Shown one piece after another: positions 1-12,019 of a DNA stretch of 64,000 nt; within the stretch, counting starts at the first letter, position 1, and every line of letters starts with the position of its first letter. The notes under the pieces are model-generated. The model worked only from the letters and a program-made list of their open reading frames with translations. It did not search any database and was not told the DNA's origin. The position numbers and the translations under genes were made by a program. The DNA is taken from the NCBI GenBank assembly GCA_029168955.1, contig JAPDOI010000368.1, positions 654,434 through 718,433 on the forward strand. The letters are read 5' to 3'. The stretch comes from Aplectana chamaeleonis (lineage: Eukaryota > Nematoda > Chromadorea > Rhabditida > Cosmocercidae).

Positions 1-230
1 CCGGCGCGGTTCTAACACGGAATAGCCGCGGTACTGTGGCGGAAATGTCGGGGGTGTTGTCGACCCTCAAGACACTTGAACAGAATCTTCACGGCACAGT
101 AATCATCACGGAGCCGGTGCGGTACTACCGTGGAACTATCGCAGCACAGTCGAGGGTCGCGGTACCTTCCTGGAACTGCCGCGGCAAACTTTCCAAGAGT
201 CCCTGCCCACGTGTGTCGCACGAATGCTCC
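1..230. repeat. GC-rich dispersed repeat, partial at window edge
   Basis: Rich in short GCGG, CCGCGGTA and CGCAGC motifs that recur in related form at 53,020-53,210. Both places carry phrases such as CTATCGCAGC, TCGACTGTGCC or its complement, and CACGGAGCC. Overlapping open frames exist on both strands but none resembles a protein. Read as a fragment of a dispersed repeat cut by the window edge. Confidence 0.45.
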
Positions 231-1620
231 CTGCTTCTCTTAGCTACACCAGAATCTGTTAGAAAATTATGATAAGTGAGGTGGCTTTCTCTCAACCTTC
301 CCCTAGCTCTGTGGTAAGGGGACGGTTGAGGGGATAGCAGTGTACTGTAAAAGGTACTCTTCATTAGTAATAGTTCAGTACTGTCGCATAGAAGCTTGAA
401 GTGGCCCTACCACAACGCCGGTCGAGAATTAAGCCGGTTTATAAGGTTTATTATTAGCACAATGACTCAAATAATTGCATGCTTATATCTAGCTTTCCCC
501 AGTTTTCACAGGGAATAGATGGGCATTAGATACGTAGTGACTGTTCCCCTCGGCGGTGGGGGGGGCATTCATATGGCCCCTGGGGCACTTTTAGTGGGCA
601 CTCGATCTTGACCACCACCAGCAGCGTGCGGTCGCTTCATCATCAACATCCTTATGACATATTATATTTCTCCAAGGCCCATCACTTCGCTGCTGGCGAT
701 AATCGACTGCAGAGAACTCGGAATCAGAATTAATCGTGAACGCAATCGTTCACGCGTCCACACATGCACGCTTGCATAGCAGAATAGATACATATAAAGA
801 GATTGTGAATAGATTTTTATCTTTTATCTTGTTCGGAAATAGCCAGTCGGCGAAGTGAAAAACGGATTGGTCAAAACCCCCGGATAATGGTTTAGCGAAC
901 AACGGATAATCGGCTCACCCCTGGTGCCTACATGGCCGTTAGCACAGGTAGCTCCTCTTTTAATGTTTTGCCGGAAAGAACAGCAAAAATTCCGGCAATC
1001 GACAAACGGCAAAAAAGTCCCGAAAATGGCCGGCAAGCGACAAACGGCGAACGGCAATTGCCGCACATCCCTGTTCCCGATGCCAGTAAAAAGCTGAAAA
1101 AATGGCAAAATTATGTACCTTCTTCCTATGTTTATCTCACCACTTCCCAATAGTCTTCGGGGTTCCGTTTGCCAAAATTTAGGGAAGAATAAGTGTTCAT
1201 CGAACCACTCGTCAATGAGTCACCATCACCCACCATAAATTTCCAACCGGTTTGTTTAGTAACCTCTCCACATGAAATTGTCAATGGCCTTTAGGGCTAC
1301 GTCTTAATCAACCCCAGTTAGTCGTGTGGAGGATGGGTCGAAGTAAGGCAAAATACATTTTCTGCTGATGAGTGGAATGCATTCAGCTGCACAGCCCTCG
1401 ATCGCTTGATTTCGCCACATTTCAAGAAAAAAAGGCAGCTGCAGAGCGGAGGCGTGATTCTACATTGAGCAAGCTCAACAATGGAAGGAATGCGATCATG
1501 TAGTCGTTTATAGAATGTTTGTGGCTTATCCCTATGTTTTCAATCGGGCCCCATAGGAGACGTTTACACATATGCCACCGAATGGCCCATGGGGTTCGTT
1601 TATACTCCATCTGCCGAGCG
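231..1620. other. No gene recognised
   Basis: No exon-like reading frame with plausible splice sites and no recognisable protein match. Open frames near 824-1,153 overlap on both strands and look like chance frames in a CGGCAA-rich stretch. Confidence 0.5.
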
Positions 1621-1635
1621 GCGTGGTACGATCGA

Positions 1636-1969
1636 CAGGGTTGAGCAGGACGTTGCCCCAATTTTTGGCGGAGCTACGACCCCCCTTTTCTGACCGAAAT
1701 TTCGGAAAAACTTCGTAAATTTCAATGTTCCCCTCTTGGGATGGAAAATTCTTTGCGCTGTTTTGAGTGAAAATTTTGAAAAATGTTCAAACATGTGGCT
1801 ATAAAATACGATTTTTTATTCCTACCTCATTTCACAAATCGTTCGGAGAAAATTCCAATTTTTTTTCAAATTTTCTTACGGACCCCCATCCAGTTTTCAT
1901 TTTTTCCGGAAATTTCAAAAAAATTTAGGACTCCCCCGTTGTGCCGGGTCACAATCCTGCTCAATCCTG
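1636..1969. mobile_element. hAT-type MITE with 8-bp target duplication
   Basis: Ends are CAGGGTTGAGCAGGACGTTG on the left and the complement of CAGGATTGAGCAGGATTGTG on the right. It is flanked by a perfect 8-bp direct repeat, ACGATCGA, at 1,628-1,635 and 1,970-1,977. An 8-bp duplication with CAG...CTG termini is the known signature of hAT transposons. 334 bp, no coding capacity, interior rich in TTTTTC and GGAAAATT runs. Relatives with their own duplications lie at 13,909 and 16,074. Confidence 0.88.
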
Positions 1970-1977
1970 ACGATCGA

Positions 1978-3300
1978 TATTGTAAGACTGGACCCTGCTG
2001 CGCCGTTTTCCGTCGAAAATATAAACGACCTCTTATATTGATCACACGACGCGGCACACAAGATATTATACGATTCCACTTTGCAGCGCCGCTCTGCGGC
2101 GAACTATGAACAACGCTATATTTTCCGTGTCATTCAGTTACATAACCGCTATGTTGTTTTGTTGGAAAAGTGTCGAAAAAACAAAACCGAAGAATTGATG
2201 GTTATCCACTGAAGGCTTCGCGCTTTTCCAATGACTTTGTCAACTCTGCGCAAACCTGGGACCAAGTAATCATTTTAGCAAATAATCTCAAAATTGAAAG
2301 TTATCCTGAACACTATCTGTATCCTTGTCCCTATAACTAGATGCGAATCAGTTTTAGCCCAAGTACCGCTGTGGTCACCCTGTGGCTATTCTTCTAGGAT
2401 AAATTCGAAGCAGCCAGTCTTTATGTAGGATGGAATCTTCAGAGATGATGCTGATATAGTCGCCCCCTAGTGTGTTCCCAACATCCAGGCATGCGAATAT
2501 CTAGGAAATGCGTCTGTTCAGTCAACGAGACGTTTCCTGTAATTGCCTAAAAGTGCGTACATGCGTGTGTGTGGTACGTAATGCTTGGCCCCTTCTATAG
2601 ATGGTAATTGTATTCATGGTCTTTTCATGTTCTTTGAAAGGGAATCGATTGTCGCAGCAGCAGCAGCCATCTAGCAGGCAGCCCACATGGCCCCCAAGCA
2701 CTCGTTGCGTGCTAAGTTTATTCTCTCTCCCTGACTGACTGATTGTGAGTTAGAACGAAAGAAATAGGGACGAGATTACACCATCAGCTCATCGAAGCTA
2801 GGCAGAGCCAGTAGTCCTTTGTTTATCCTAGGGTTACGTGCGTAAATCGGACTTTGCTATCGCAGATGTGCTTGTAAGGGCTCCGCGACTGAAACCCTCA
2901 AGGTTGATGTTGTGTTGACCCAAATACAAAAGCTGTTGTCTTCACTCATTTCCTAGCACAGCGCATGCGCGACACCATGTACGCGGCGCGAACTACTGGT
3001 AGGTTCTCTAAACCAGTATCAAAAATTACTTAGTTGGCAGACATGCGCTGTTTGAGGTGGTGTATTCCAATGTGAGGTTCATCCTCAGTTTTTTTTTGTT
3101 TCAGAGTGTTACGGTAGGTCTGAGGTAGTCTGACTTGGCCAAAATGTCTGATTTGATTGAATTTTTTTTTGTGTTGCTTACCAAAAATCCGTTGTCTGTT
3201 TCTAGATTTTTGACGGAAGACGGCAGTTTATATTAATCGGTCACATGCCGCAACCCTTGCAAAGTCAAAAAGAAGGTGTTCAGGTGGCAAGGCACTCCTC
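1978..3300. other. No gene; degenerate MITE end near 2,321
   Basis: The segment around 2,145-2,325 resembles the right half of the TTAA MITE at 41,966-42,441 (AATCTCAAAATTGAAAGTTA followed by CCTGAACACTA), so it is probably an old copy that has lost its left end. A short CAG run lies at about 2,657. The rest shows no coding or structured signal. Confidence 0.4.
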
Positions 3301-3461
3301 TGTATCCTCTGTTCCGGAGTAAAATTTTTTCTCGTTCATCGCGTGCGTCTGCGCGCGTAAGCTGCGTCTCCTTCTCTCCACACTTTCTCGCTGTCTCTAC
3401 CCTCGCTCCGCACAAGCGCGAGTAGGAACAGAGTCAATTTGGCTCCGAACCAGAGGATAAA
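3301..3461. mobile_element. Short inverted-repeat element (MITE)
   Basis: Begins TATCCTCTGTTCCGGA and ends TCCGAACCAGAGGATA, an imperfect terminal inverted repeat. The interior CTGTCTCTACCCTCGCTCCG is echoed at about 57,820-57,845. The terminal sequence is related to that of the neighbouring element starting at 3,488, so two members of one family lie side by side. Confidence 0.6.
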
Positions 3462-3487
3462 ATGTTCCAGCAAAATTTTAGACATCT

Positions 3488-3738
3488 GTACCCTCTGGTT
3501 CCGGGCCTGATTCAGTTTGTGCAATTGCGGACTTTCGTCGTGGGGTGCGACGCATCGCTTTCGTACGAGCTGAGAAAGAAGTGAGAATCAAGGAAAAAGC
3601 AGGGAAAGTCGAGGAAAATCCAGCATGATTAGCTGATGAGGGGCGGGCGCAAAAGCTCGTACGAAAGCGATGCGTCGCGCCCCCACGAAGCAAGTCCGCA
3701 ATTGCACACACTAAATCAGGCCCGGAACCAGAGGGTGT
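3488..3738. mobile_element. Foldback MITE, about 85-bp arms
   Basis: Left arm 3,488-3,570 (TACCCTCTGGTTCCGGGCCT onward) is nearly the reverse complement of 3,652-3,738. The arms include the shared core GACGCATCGCTTTCGTACGA. Only about 80 bp lie between them, so a single strand would fold into one long hairpin. TA is present at both ends and may be the target duplication. Confidence 0.8.
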
Positions 3739-3865
3739 ATGATCTGTGCCACTTTCTCAGGAAGCTGCGACGCAGCGGGGTCATCCGATCGATATGCATT
3801 ATCCTTTCGCTTCCGTGCGTGCCACGTATTTGCGTCGCGGCTTCCTACAAAAACGACACGGAAGA

Positions 3866-4005
3866 TCTAGCCTAGCTCCCTCATTTCGAGCCGGTGGAGG
3901 TGAGGTTTATCATGTCGAAATCTCCTTATCACTGTTATGTTTTGCCATGACCGACCGCACCGCTGCCTGCTCCGCCCGGACTCGTCCGAGCAAGCTAGGC
4001 TTTAC
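3866..4005 (+). repeat. Dispersed repeat, copy 1 of 4
   Basis: About 140 bp running from a GATCTAGCCTAGCTCC-type start through CTCCTTATCACTGTTAT and ending CCGAGCAAGCTAGGCTTTAC. Related copies are at 27,400-27,645 (+), 47,566-47,712 (+) and 19,140-19,240 (-). No coding signal. Confidence 0.75.
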
Positions 4006-4213
4006 CTATAATTGTGAGAGTACAGTAAACTGCGATAGTATTCTGAAAAAAGCGAAAACGATTTTTTTCCGTGTTCATGCAGTCTTAAAATTGGCTGCTA
4101 TCGCACCAGGTGGGGGGCACTATGGTATCGCACTTGGCCACGCCCACTTTCCGTGCCGCAATGACTCCTGATTTAGGCAAGGGAGGTAAACCCCGAGTAG
4201 GTGCTCAAATTAA

Positions 4214-4695
4214 AGCCACGGGACACCCAAAAAATTAATCTTCAGATTTTATGCTTATCTTGGAAAGAGTCACACGCTGATTACAGTGTTATCTCTGAAA
4301 TGGTCCAAGACCCCCTTTGAACAGAGTTATGGCTCTTCAAAGATGCTTAGATTTTGAGGGTGAAAATTTAGTGGACGAGTTGTCCCAGGCCTGTATTTCG
4401 TTTCATTCGCAATCGTTGCTCGAGAGCGAGCCAGGATAAGGAGACAGCCCGGCAGTGAACTGAAGAACCACGATTCGTTGGAATTCATCCATCCATCGAG
4501 CCGCTATGGAGCTCGAAAATCTGTTAGGGGGTCGGGCCTGTAGTGGTGAGCGAAGGGGGTCGGGCCTGTGGTGATCACTTATATTTCGCTTATTTGGAGG
4601 AATTGAGATCTCGTATTTGGCACGTGTTATACAGGAGGGGTTCTACATAATTACATGAAAATCTCAAAATTCATATCTGAGGGCGTTTTGTGCTT
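4214..4695. mobile_element. TTAA-flanked MITE (AGGCAC family), diverged copy
   Basis: Left boundary TTAA at 4,210-4,213 followed by AGCCACGGGACACCC. The right end, GAGGGCGTTTTGTGCTT, is degenerate. The interior phrases ATCTCTGAAAT, GTCCAAGACCCCC and GCGAAGGGGGTCGGGCCTGT match the tandem copies at 55,075-56,052. Confidence 0.7.
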
Positions 4696-4733
4696 CGCGG
4701 CACTGAAAAATAGGTGTGGCCAAGTGCACCGCG

Positions 4734-5172
4734 CCATCTCTGGCAAATCGGGGGACACTCCGCGTAGGACTCCCGATAGGAGAAAAGGAGCACAGACCTA
4801 CGCGGAGTCATCCGGCAAGGGTCAGCGGGAGTGCAGCATTGCGACGCTCGTTATGACGTCACTATTGCGATCGGGACACTAGCTAAAGGCACGGCGGGAG
4901 ACTCCTATCGAGCAGCCGAACGATGAGAATCCAGACCCTCAGCGAAAGACAATGCCTAACTAGACGAGACGCAGAGACAATCGACGATACAACATGCACA
5001 CAGACACAGCAGGCGAATCGGGGGACTCTCCCGCAGAACCGTTTTCCCTCAGCGGGAGTCCCGAACCGAGAGACGCCCACTTTTTTTATTAGTGACTCTC
5101 CCGCTGGGTGTTAGGCGGCAGACCCGCTCACGAAATTTCTGCGGGAGAGTCCCCCGATTTGCCAGAGATAGT
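4734..5172. mobile_element. Inverted-repeat element (MITE), about 440 bp
   Basis: The left end CATCTCTGGCAAATCGGGGG is matched in reverse complement at 5,141-5,172 (CCCCCGATTTGCCAGAGATA). A further partial copy of the end motif, AATCGGGGGACTCTCCCGC, lies inside at about 5,015. No coding content. Confidence 0.75.
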
Positions 5173-5253
5173 GCAGTCTGATACAGTACCACAAGTGCGC
5201 TTGGCGTCGATTGTGGTGTTTAGTGCATATGCAAGGACTACGGCCTACCCTTG

Positions 5254-6554
5254 CTCAGATACTCGAGGGGGGCGAGCCTCACTTCCACTAGGACGCCAGC
5301 CTTCCTTCCATGACAAGGCTGGCGTGCCTGTGGGACGAGGCTGGCGCCCCCAACGTCTCTTCGCGGCGGGACCGTCCTACCCCAATTCTCAACCGCACTG
5401 GTTACGCGGGTCATCCCAGAGCCAATAATTTTGGTACCCTAGGATTTGCTCCGTTCTCGCCGTTTCCTCGCCATTCAAGATGATTTCTAACTTTATTATA
5501 CTCATGAAACACTGGAGAACCATGAAAATTTATAACAGTAATCAGAATACTCCTCATTTTAATGGTAGTCTACCCGAATGTTCACAGACGTACATACAAA
5601 GCGAGGCGGCTTCCTCAATCTTCTTCGTTTTTTCTCATTTCACTGTAATACCTTTGCTAACACACAGTCTTTGTTTATGAAAATCGCCGAATCTGAAGAT
5701 ACAGTGATCTGTGGAAACCACCTCACATAGAAAAAAAACACAAAAATCGCAACTTTCACGGTTCAGATGTCCACACAATGGGATACTAATAAAGTGGCAG
5801 ATATATGAGGAAGGAAAAACAACATGTTACAGCATAAAGATGCGAGTAGATGCCAAAATTCCGCAGGTTCAACATTGCCTTTGCATTCCAATCGAACCTC
5901 GTGCGGTCCCGAAGTTACGTAATCCTGCAATGGATACAATCTTCATCAGAAAGACTGCATAACGAACTTCACTGCAAAAGGAACTACCTCCTGAGCTGTC
6001 TAATTACATCCACCATCAACGAAGGCGCACTTATAATCGCGCACATCGTTTGCCTGAAAATCGAAGTTTTAACTGGTGGTTAGGTGCTGCGAAGGAACGG
6101 TAAAAATACCTATTGATGAGCTGATAGCTTCTCGAACCCGTCTTCCATGGAGTTCAATCAGATCATTTTGGAGGAGTTGCCTTCTTTCATCTCGGCAAGA
6201 CGACGAAGATTCCACAAACAAAAACATCAGACGGTGGAATAGTGCCCTGAACCCAACGTAAATGAATAGATAACCTCAATCTACTGAGAGGAAGAAACGG
6301 AATTCTGAGTCGGAGTTGTGAAAGCAGAAGAATAATAATGAAGTGGTGAAACTAATGACGAAAATGAGTGTTGAGATTGTGTGCTCCACCGTTGAAAACC
6401 TGCTCGATTTGATAAAATCATGCAACGCGGTGCAGAGGGCTGGCTCAACGGTGGTCGGAGCGCCGTCCCCCTCAAGTCTCTGCCCACAATTACGGTTCAA
6501 GGCTGGCCCCCCTGAGCGAAAATGAACGAGGCTTGCCCCCCTCGAGTGCCTGAG
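5254..6554. mobile_element. Inverted-repeat element with CTCAG...CTGAG ends
   Basis: Left end CTCAGATACTCGAGGGGGGC; right end is the complement of CTCAGGCACTCGAGGGGGGC. About 1.3 kb. The termini resemble those of the elements at 32,755, 33,959 and 37,317, which suggests one broad family. A hairpin with CGCCAGCCTT / AAGGCTGGCG arms lies at about 5,300-5,330. No transposase frame seen. Confidence 0.65.
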
Positions 6555-7562
6555 TGATACGGTATTGTTTTAAGTTTTCTGTACTTGTTAAAATAGTCGC
6601 TATTTTGGCTTCGTCTTTGTGTTCTTCAAGGACTCTTCCTGCTACGTAATCTAGTTCCTGTTTTTTACGTCTCCTCGTGCCCTACATGATCTTCTGTGTA
6701 CGCGGAAGCGTGTTTTTCGCACTATTTGTTATGCCACGGAGAAGGCTAGTTACAGAACGCGCAAGAAAACGTTTTCATGGGGACGATTTTGTTGAAAATT
6801 GTTTTGTTAGTGTTAGCTAACACTAGTAGATGCTGAATTGAATAAATTCCCGCATAGATACATTTTCTGATTGCGGTCGTATCATCATTTTTTAAAGAAT
6901 GAATGATTTTGCAAAAGTTGGGATTTTTTTCCCAAATTTGTTGATCAGTATAAAAAGGCTTTTCTCGATTCTCGCGTGAATGAATGAATTTGAAATTATT
7001 TTTGTACTCGTTTGCAGTGGATCAGAGGCTTCAAATTATTGAGTAATTCCGGTATCGCTCGCAATTGCCGCAAAAAAAATCGGTGCAAAACTAGTTGGGG
7101 GGGGGTGCTCAAGAAAAAAAGTAGTCTGAATAATTCACTCATGAAAATGTCTTTAGTTATCAGTTGTGTGATAACGTTATCACTCGTTATGCCTTATAAA
7201 TCTCATGGGATCGCATCAGTTTCTGAAAGCGGTATCATTCACTAATCACTCGAATTCTGAGTGCCCCCTCCCAAATAGTTTTGCACCAATTTTTTTCGGA
7301 GGGTGAACCTTGCGAGTTAAAATTGGCTGACTATTTGAAGAATTTAATATTCGGGTTTTTCGAATAAATCGAGCAGATAGAATTTCCGATTAGATCGAGC
7401 ATTCATAAGAATAGATTAAATTCTATATTCGAATCTACGAATCATTTCCCAAGTCTGGTGTTAATTGCTGTCCGTCTCGCCGTGGCCGACCGAAGAGCAA
7501 GTAGGTAAACAGACAGAATGCGTCTTGACTTCGAAAACACCTGCCGCTTCGGGGAAATCATC
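6555..7562. other. No gene recognised
   Basis: AT-rich sequence. A small inverted repeat lies at about 7,080-7,300 (GGTGCAAAACTAGTTGGGGG against its complement CCCTCCCAAATAGTTTTGCACC), bounding a roughly 220-bp foldback-like segment with no coding capacity. Confidence 0.4.
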
Positions 7563-7571
7563 GATATTTCC

Positions 7572-10500
7572 ACTAGACGAAAAATACCGTGCGGTACAAA
7601 TTGCCACGATAGCCGTAAAATATAGTGTATGGTGCAATTACACAACTCACACCGGGGATCACGCCTGTAATTCCAGTGCAACCGCATTCTCAATAAATAA
7701 TCACATAGGAACGGTTGTTTGGCGGTGGAAAAGGGATTGCCGGTGCAACCGCGGAAGCAAGAATAGAGATATCAGGTTGAAATCACTTGAAACCCAGATT
7801 GGACGGTGCAGCCTTCGGCTTCACCGTCAGGCAAGGGAGGTAATCCCCGGGTGGGGGCTGATTTTCGTGTTGGCTGCAATTCGGAGTGGTTTAAATCACT
7901 TGAGACCCTGGATGGACGGTGCAGCCTTCGGCTGCACCGTCAGGCAAGGGAGGTGATCCCCGGGTGGAGGCTGATTTTAGTGTTGGCTGCAATTCGGAGT
8001 GGTTTAAATCATTTGAGACCCTGGATGACCGTCAGGCAAGGGGGGTAATCCCCGGGTGGGGGCTGATTTTCATGTTGGCTGCAATTCGGAGTGGTTTAAA
8101 TCATTTGAGACCCTGGATGGACGGTGCAGCCTTCGGCTGCACCGTCAGGCAAGGGAGGTAATCCCCGGATGGAGGCTGATTTTCATGTTGGGTGCAATTC
8201 AGGTGGTTTAAATCACTTGAGACCCTGGATGGACGGTGCAGCCTTCGGCTGCACCGTCAGGCAAGGGAGGTGATCCCCGGGTGGAGGCTGATTTTAGTGT
8301 TGGCTGCAATTCGGAGTGGTTTAAATCACTTGAGACCCTGGATGGACGGTGCAGCCTTCGGCTGCACCGTCAGGCAAGGGAGGTGATCCCCGGGTGGAGG
8401 CTGATTTTAGTGTTGGCTGCAATTCGGAGTGGTTTAAATCATTTGAGACCCTGGATGACCGTCAGGCAAGGGGGGTAATCCCCGGGTGGGGGCTGATTTT
8501 CATGTTGGCTGCAATTCGGAGTGGTTTAAATCATTTGAGACCCTGGATGGACGGGGCAGCCTTCGGCTGCACCGTCAGGCAAGGGAGGTAATCCCCGGAT
8601 GGAGGCTGATTTTAGTGTTGGCTGCAATTCGGAGTGGTTTAAATCACTTGAGACCCTGGATGGACGGTGCAGCCTTCGGCTGCACCGTCAGGCAAGGGAA
8701 ATAATCCCCGGGTGGAGGCTGATTTTAGTGTTGGCTGCAATTCGGAGTGGTTTAAATCATTTGAGACCCTGGATGGACGGTGCAGCCTTCGGCTGCACCG
8801 TCAGGCAAGGGAGGTAATCCCCGGGTGGAGGCTGATTTTAGTGTTGGCTGCAATTCGGAGTGGTTTAAATCATTTGAGACCCTGGATGGACGGTGCAGCC
8901 TTCGGCTGCACCGTCAGGCAAGGGAGGTAATCCCCGGGTGGAGGCTGATTTTAGTGTTGGCTGCAATTCGGAGTGGTTTAAATCATTTGAGACCCTGGAT
9001 GGACGGTGCAGCCTTCGGCTGCACCGTCAGGCAAGGGAAATAATCCCCGGGTGGAGGCTGATTTTAGTGTTGGCTGCAATTCGGAGTGGTTTAAATCATT
9101 TGAGACCCTGGATGGACGGTGCAGCCTTCGGCTGCACCGTCAGGCAAGGGAGGTAATCCCCGGGTGGAGGCTGATTTTAGTGTTGGCTGCAATTCGGAGT
9201 GGTTTAAATCATTGGAGACCCTGGATGGACGGTGCAGCCTTCGGCTGCACCGTCATGCAAGGGAGGTAATCCCCGGGTGGAGGCTGATTTTAGTGTTGGC
9301 TGCAATTCGGGAATGGTTTAAATCATTTGAGACCCTGGATGGACGGTGCAGCCTTCGGCTGCACCGTCAGGCAAGGGAACAAGGGAAATAATCCCCGGGT
9401 GGAGGCTGATTTTAGTGTTGGCTGCAATTCGAAGTGGTTTAAATCATTTGAGACCCTGGATGGACGGTGCAGCCTTCGGCTGCACCGTCAGGCAAGGGAG
9501 GTAATCCCCGGGTGGAGGCTGATTTTAGTGTTGGCTGCAATTCGGAATGGTTTAAATCATTTGAGACCCTGGATGGACGGTGCACACTTCGGCTGCACCG
9601 TCAGGCAAGGGAGGTAATCCCCGGGTGGAGGCTGATTTTAGTGTTGGCTGCAATTCGGAGTGGTTTAAATCATTTGAGACCCTGGATGGACGGTGCACAC
9701 TTCGGCTGCACCGTCAGGCAAGGGAGGTAATCCCCGGGTGGAGGCTGATTTTAGTGTTGGCTGCAATTCGGAGTGGTTTAAATCACTTGAGACCCTGGAT
9801 GGACGGTGCAGCCTTCGGCTGCACCAAATCAGGCAAGGGAGAGTAATCCCCGGGTGGAGGCTGATTTTAGTGTTGGCTGCAATTCAGAGTGGTTTAAATC
9901 ATTTGAGACCCTGGATGGACGGTGCAGCCTTCGGCTGCCGAAGGCTGCACCGTCAGGCAGCCGAAGGCTGCACCGTCAGGCAAGGGAGGTAATCCCCGGG
10001 TGGAGGCTGATTTTAGTGTTGGCTGCAATTCGGAGTGGTTTAAATCATTTGAGACCCTGGATGGACGGTGCAGCCTTCGGCTGCCGAAGGCTGCACCGTC
10101 AGGCAGCCGAAGGCTGCACCGTCAGGCAAGGGAGGTAATCCCCGGGTGGAGGCTGATTTTAGTGTTGGCTGCAATTCAGAGTGGTTTAAATCATTTGAGA
10201 CCCTGGATGGACGGTGCAGCCTTCAGCTGCACCGTCAGGCAAGGGAGGTTATCCCCGGGTGGAGGCTGATTTTAGTGTTGGCTGCAATTCGGAGTGGTTT
10301 AAATGATTTGAGACCCTGGATGGACGGTGCAGCCTTCGGCTGCCGAAGGCTGCACCGTCAGGCAGCCGAAGGCTGCACCGTCAGGCAAGGGAGGTAATCC
10401 CCGGGTGGAGGCTGATTTTAGGGTTGGCTGCAATTCGGAGTGGTTTAAATCATTTGAGACCCTGGATGGACGGTGCAGCCTTCGGCTGCACCGTCAGGCA

Positions 10501-11070
10501 AGGGAGGTAATCCCCGGGTGGAGGCTGATTTTGGTGTTGGCTGCAATTCGGAGTGGTTTAAATCATTTGAGACCCTGGATGGACGGTTCAGCCTTCGGCT
10601 GCACCGTTAGGCAAAGGAGGTAATCCCCGGGTGGAGGTTGATTTTAGTGTTGGCTGCGATTCGAAAAAAAAACATTTAAAACCAAAAATCGGCAAGGAAG
10701 GAAAACTTCGGGTGTGGGCCGATCTTACTGTTGGTCAAAACTCTGATTGAAGAAATGAAACCGAACAGCCTTATAGTCAGAGTGAATAGATAACAAACGA
10801 GGTTGAAATTCTTGTCTGATTACCCAAAATCCCTTCACTTACCAAGCCAGTACCCTTATTAACTTTCAGTCACATTTCACTGCCACTTTCATGAACATTT
10901 CTACCTGAAATTACCGTTTTCCGAAGGAGACGTGAAAGTTTTTTCAAGATTTCCGCAGCTAATCAATAAAATAGGCGTCAATGTTACCATGGATTCTGCA
11001 TCTACACCATCACACACGCCATTTTACGGCTATCGTGGCAATCGGTACCGCACGGTATTTGGAGTTTACT
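7572..11070 (+). mobile_element. Mutator-like non-autonomous element, copy 1
   Basis: 3,499 bp bounded by a perfect 9-bp direct repeat, GATATTTCC, at 7,563-7,571 and 11,071-11,079. The termini are imperfect inverted repeats: ACTAGACGAAAAATACCGTG on the left and, read inward from the right, AGTAAACTCCAAATACCGTG; both continue with CGGTAC and ATTGCCACGATAGCCG. A 9-bp duplication with terminal inverted repeats is typical of Mutator-like elements. The body is a 113-bp satellite (7,790-10,665) flanked by a unique 5' part of about 220 bp and a unique 3' part of about 400 bp. No transposase is encoded. A second copy lies inverted at 34,854-36,450. Confidence 0.9.
7790..10665 (+). repeat. 113-bp tandem satellite, about 25 units
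   Basis: Head-to-tail units of 113 bp, read from the regular spacing of GGACGGTGCAGCC at 8,667, 8,780, 8,893, 9,006 and 9,119. Each typical unit holds a perfect 12-bp-stem hairpin, GACGGTGCAGCC-TTC-GGCTGCACCGTC. Because 113 is not a multiple of three, chance frames of about 87 codons open in every phase; they are not genes. Two units (about 8,023 and 8,453) lack the hairpin, and three (about 9,930, 10,076 and 10,337) have it multiplied. Confidence 0.97.
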
Positions 11071-11079
11071 GATATTTCC

Positions 11080-12019
11080 TCTCGTAGAGTTGCTGTTTGT
11101 GAAGTGTCCATATTCATTTTGCATAGTTAACTTCTGGGACCGTGTGCTATTCTGTTCTAGAGCGTCTTGATGTGACAAGGGGTGAACTCCACTGTATCCT
11201 TCAGGCGTATGACCATTAGCCACATGGAGAATATCAGATAACTTGATTCTGTTGATTCTATACTAGTCGTATCTAAAATCTTGACCACCAAAAAAAGCGC
11301 TATTTCCGTATAATCTGAAATCTGATTCTTTGAAACGGTCCTTTTTGGATCGATTCAAATCAGAGTATCCGAAGGTTTCGGGCTCGTATCCAGTGTATAC
11401 TCCCTATGATGTATTTTTGTCGTTTTTTAATGGCTAATTTATCGTTCCGTGTTTGATTTCCCACATGTTCCGTGTCGAGCTCCCGGTAAAGTATGCGTAT
11501 TGATGTCGCAGGAAGTTCAGGTATCGAGTCCGACGAACAGCCCGGCGCCTACTGCTACGCCTTACGGGTATTGGACATTCAGGGTTGACTGTAACGAATC
11601 CTTTGGTTAGCTGATTTTTTAGATTTCGCTATTTTTCCATTTACTGTTGTGAATTTCATCACTTTCCCCTAATTTTTCTTTCTAACAAATTTTTCTTCTA
11701 CACTTGTACAGCATCTGATGCCAACATAAAGTCAATTTTTGTGTGGGAGATAAGCAGGGCGCTGCGTGAGGCGCGGTCCGGCCCATTTCGCTGACCCCCA
11801 CCCCTAGGAACGTGACTCGGTCAAATTTTTGGCTATTTTCTCAGACCCCCCCCTCACCAGAGCGGTTGTGTTCAAATAGTTCCAATTTTAGTTTCTTGTC
11901 GAAACTCCATTAATTGCATCACTAGAAAAAACCGCAGAAAGATTAGGAAAAATAGCTCTCTCAACAAGTGAACTTTTGACAAGTCGCAATGAGGGTTCGG
12001 CGCGGGGGTGTGGAGCTCC
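11080..12019. other. No gene recognised
   Basis: No splice-supported exon, tandem repeat or inverted repeat longer than a few bases was found. Confidence 0.4.

Noticed and set aside
7806..10623. Stack of about 80-115-codon frames with near-identical proteins
   Set aside because: They repeat every 113 bp in shifting phases because the satellite unit is open in all frames. No start context, no splice sites, no family.
7790..10665. CRISPR-like array
   Set aside because: Whole units are repeated with no unique spacers, and the sequence is eukaryotic. It is a satellite inside a transposon.
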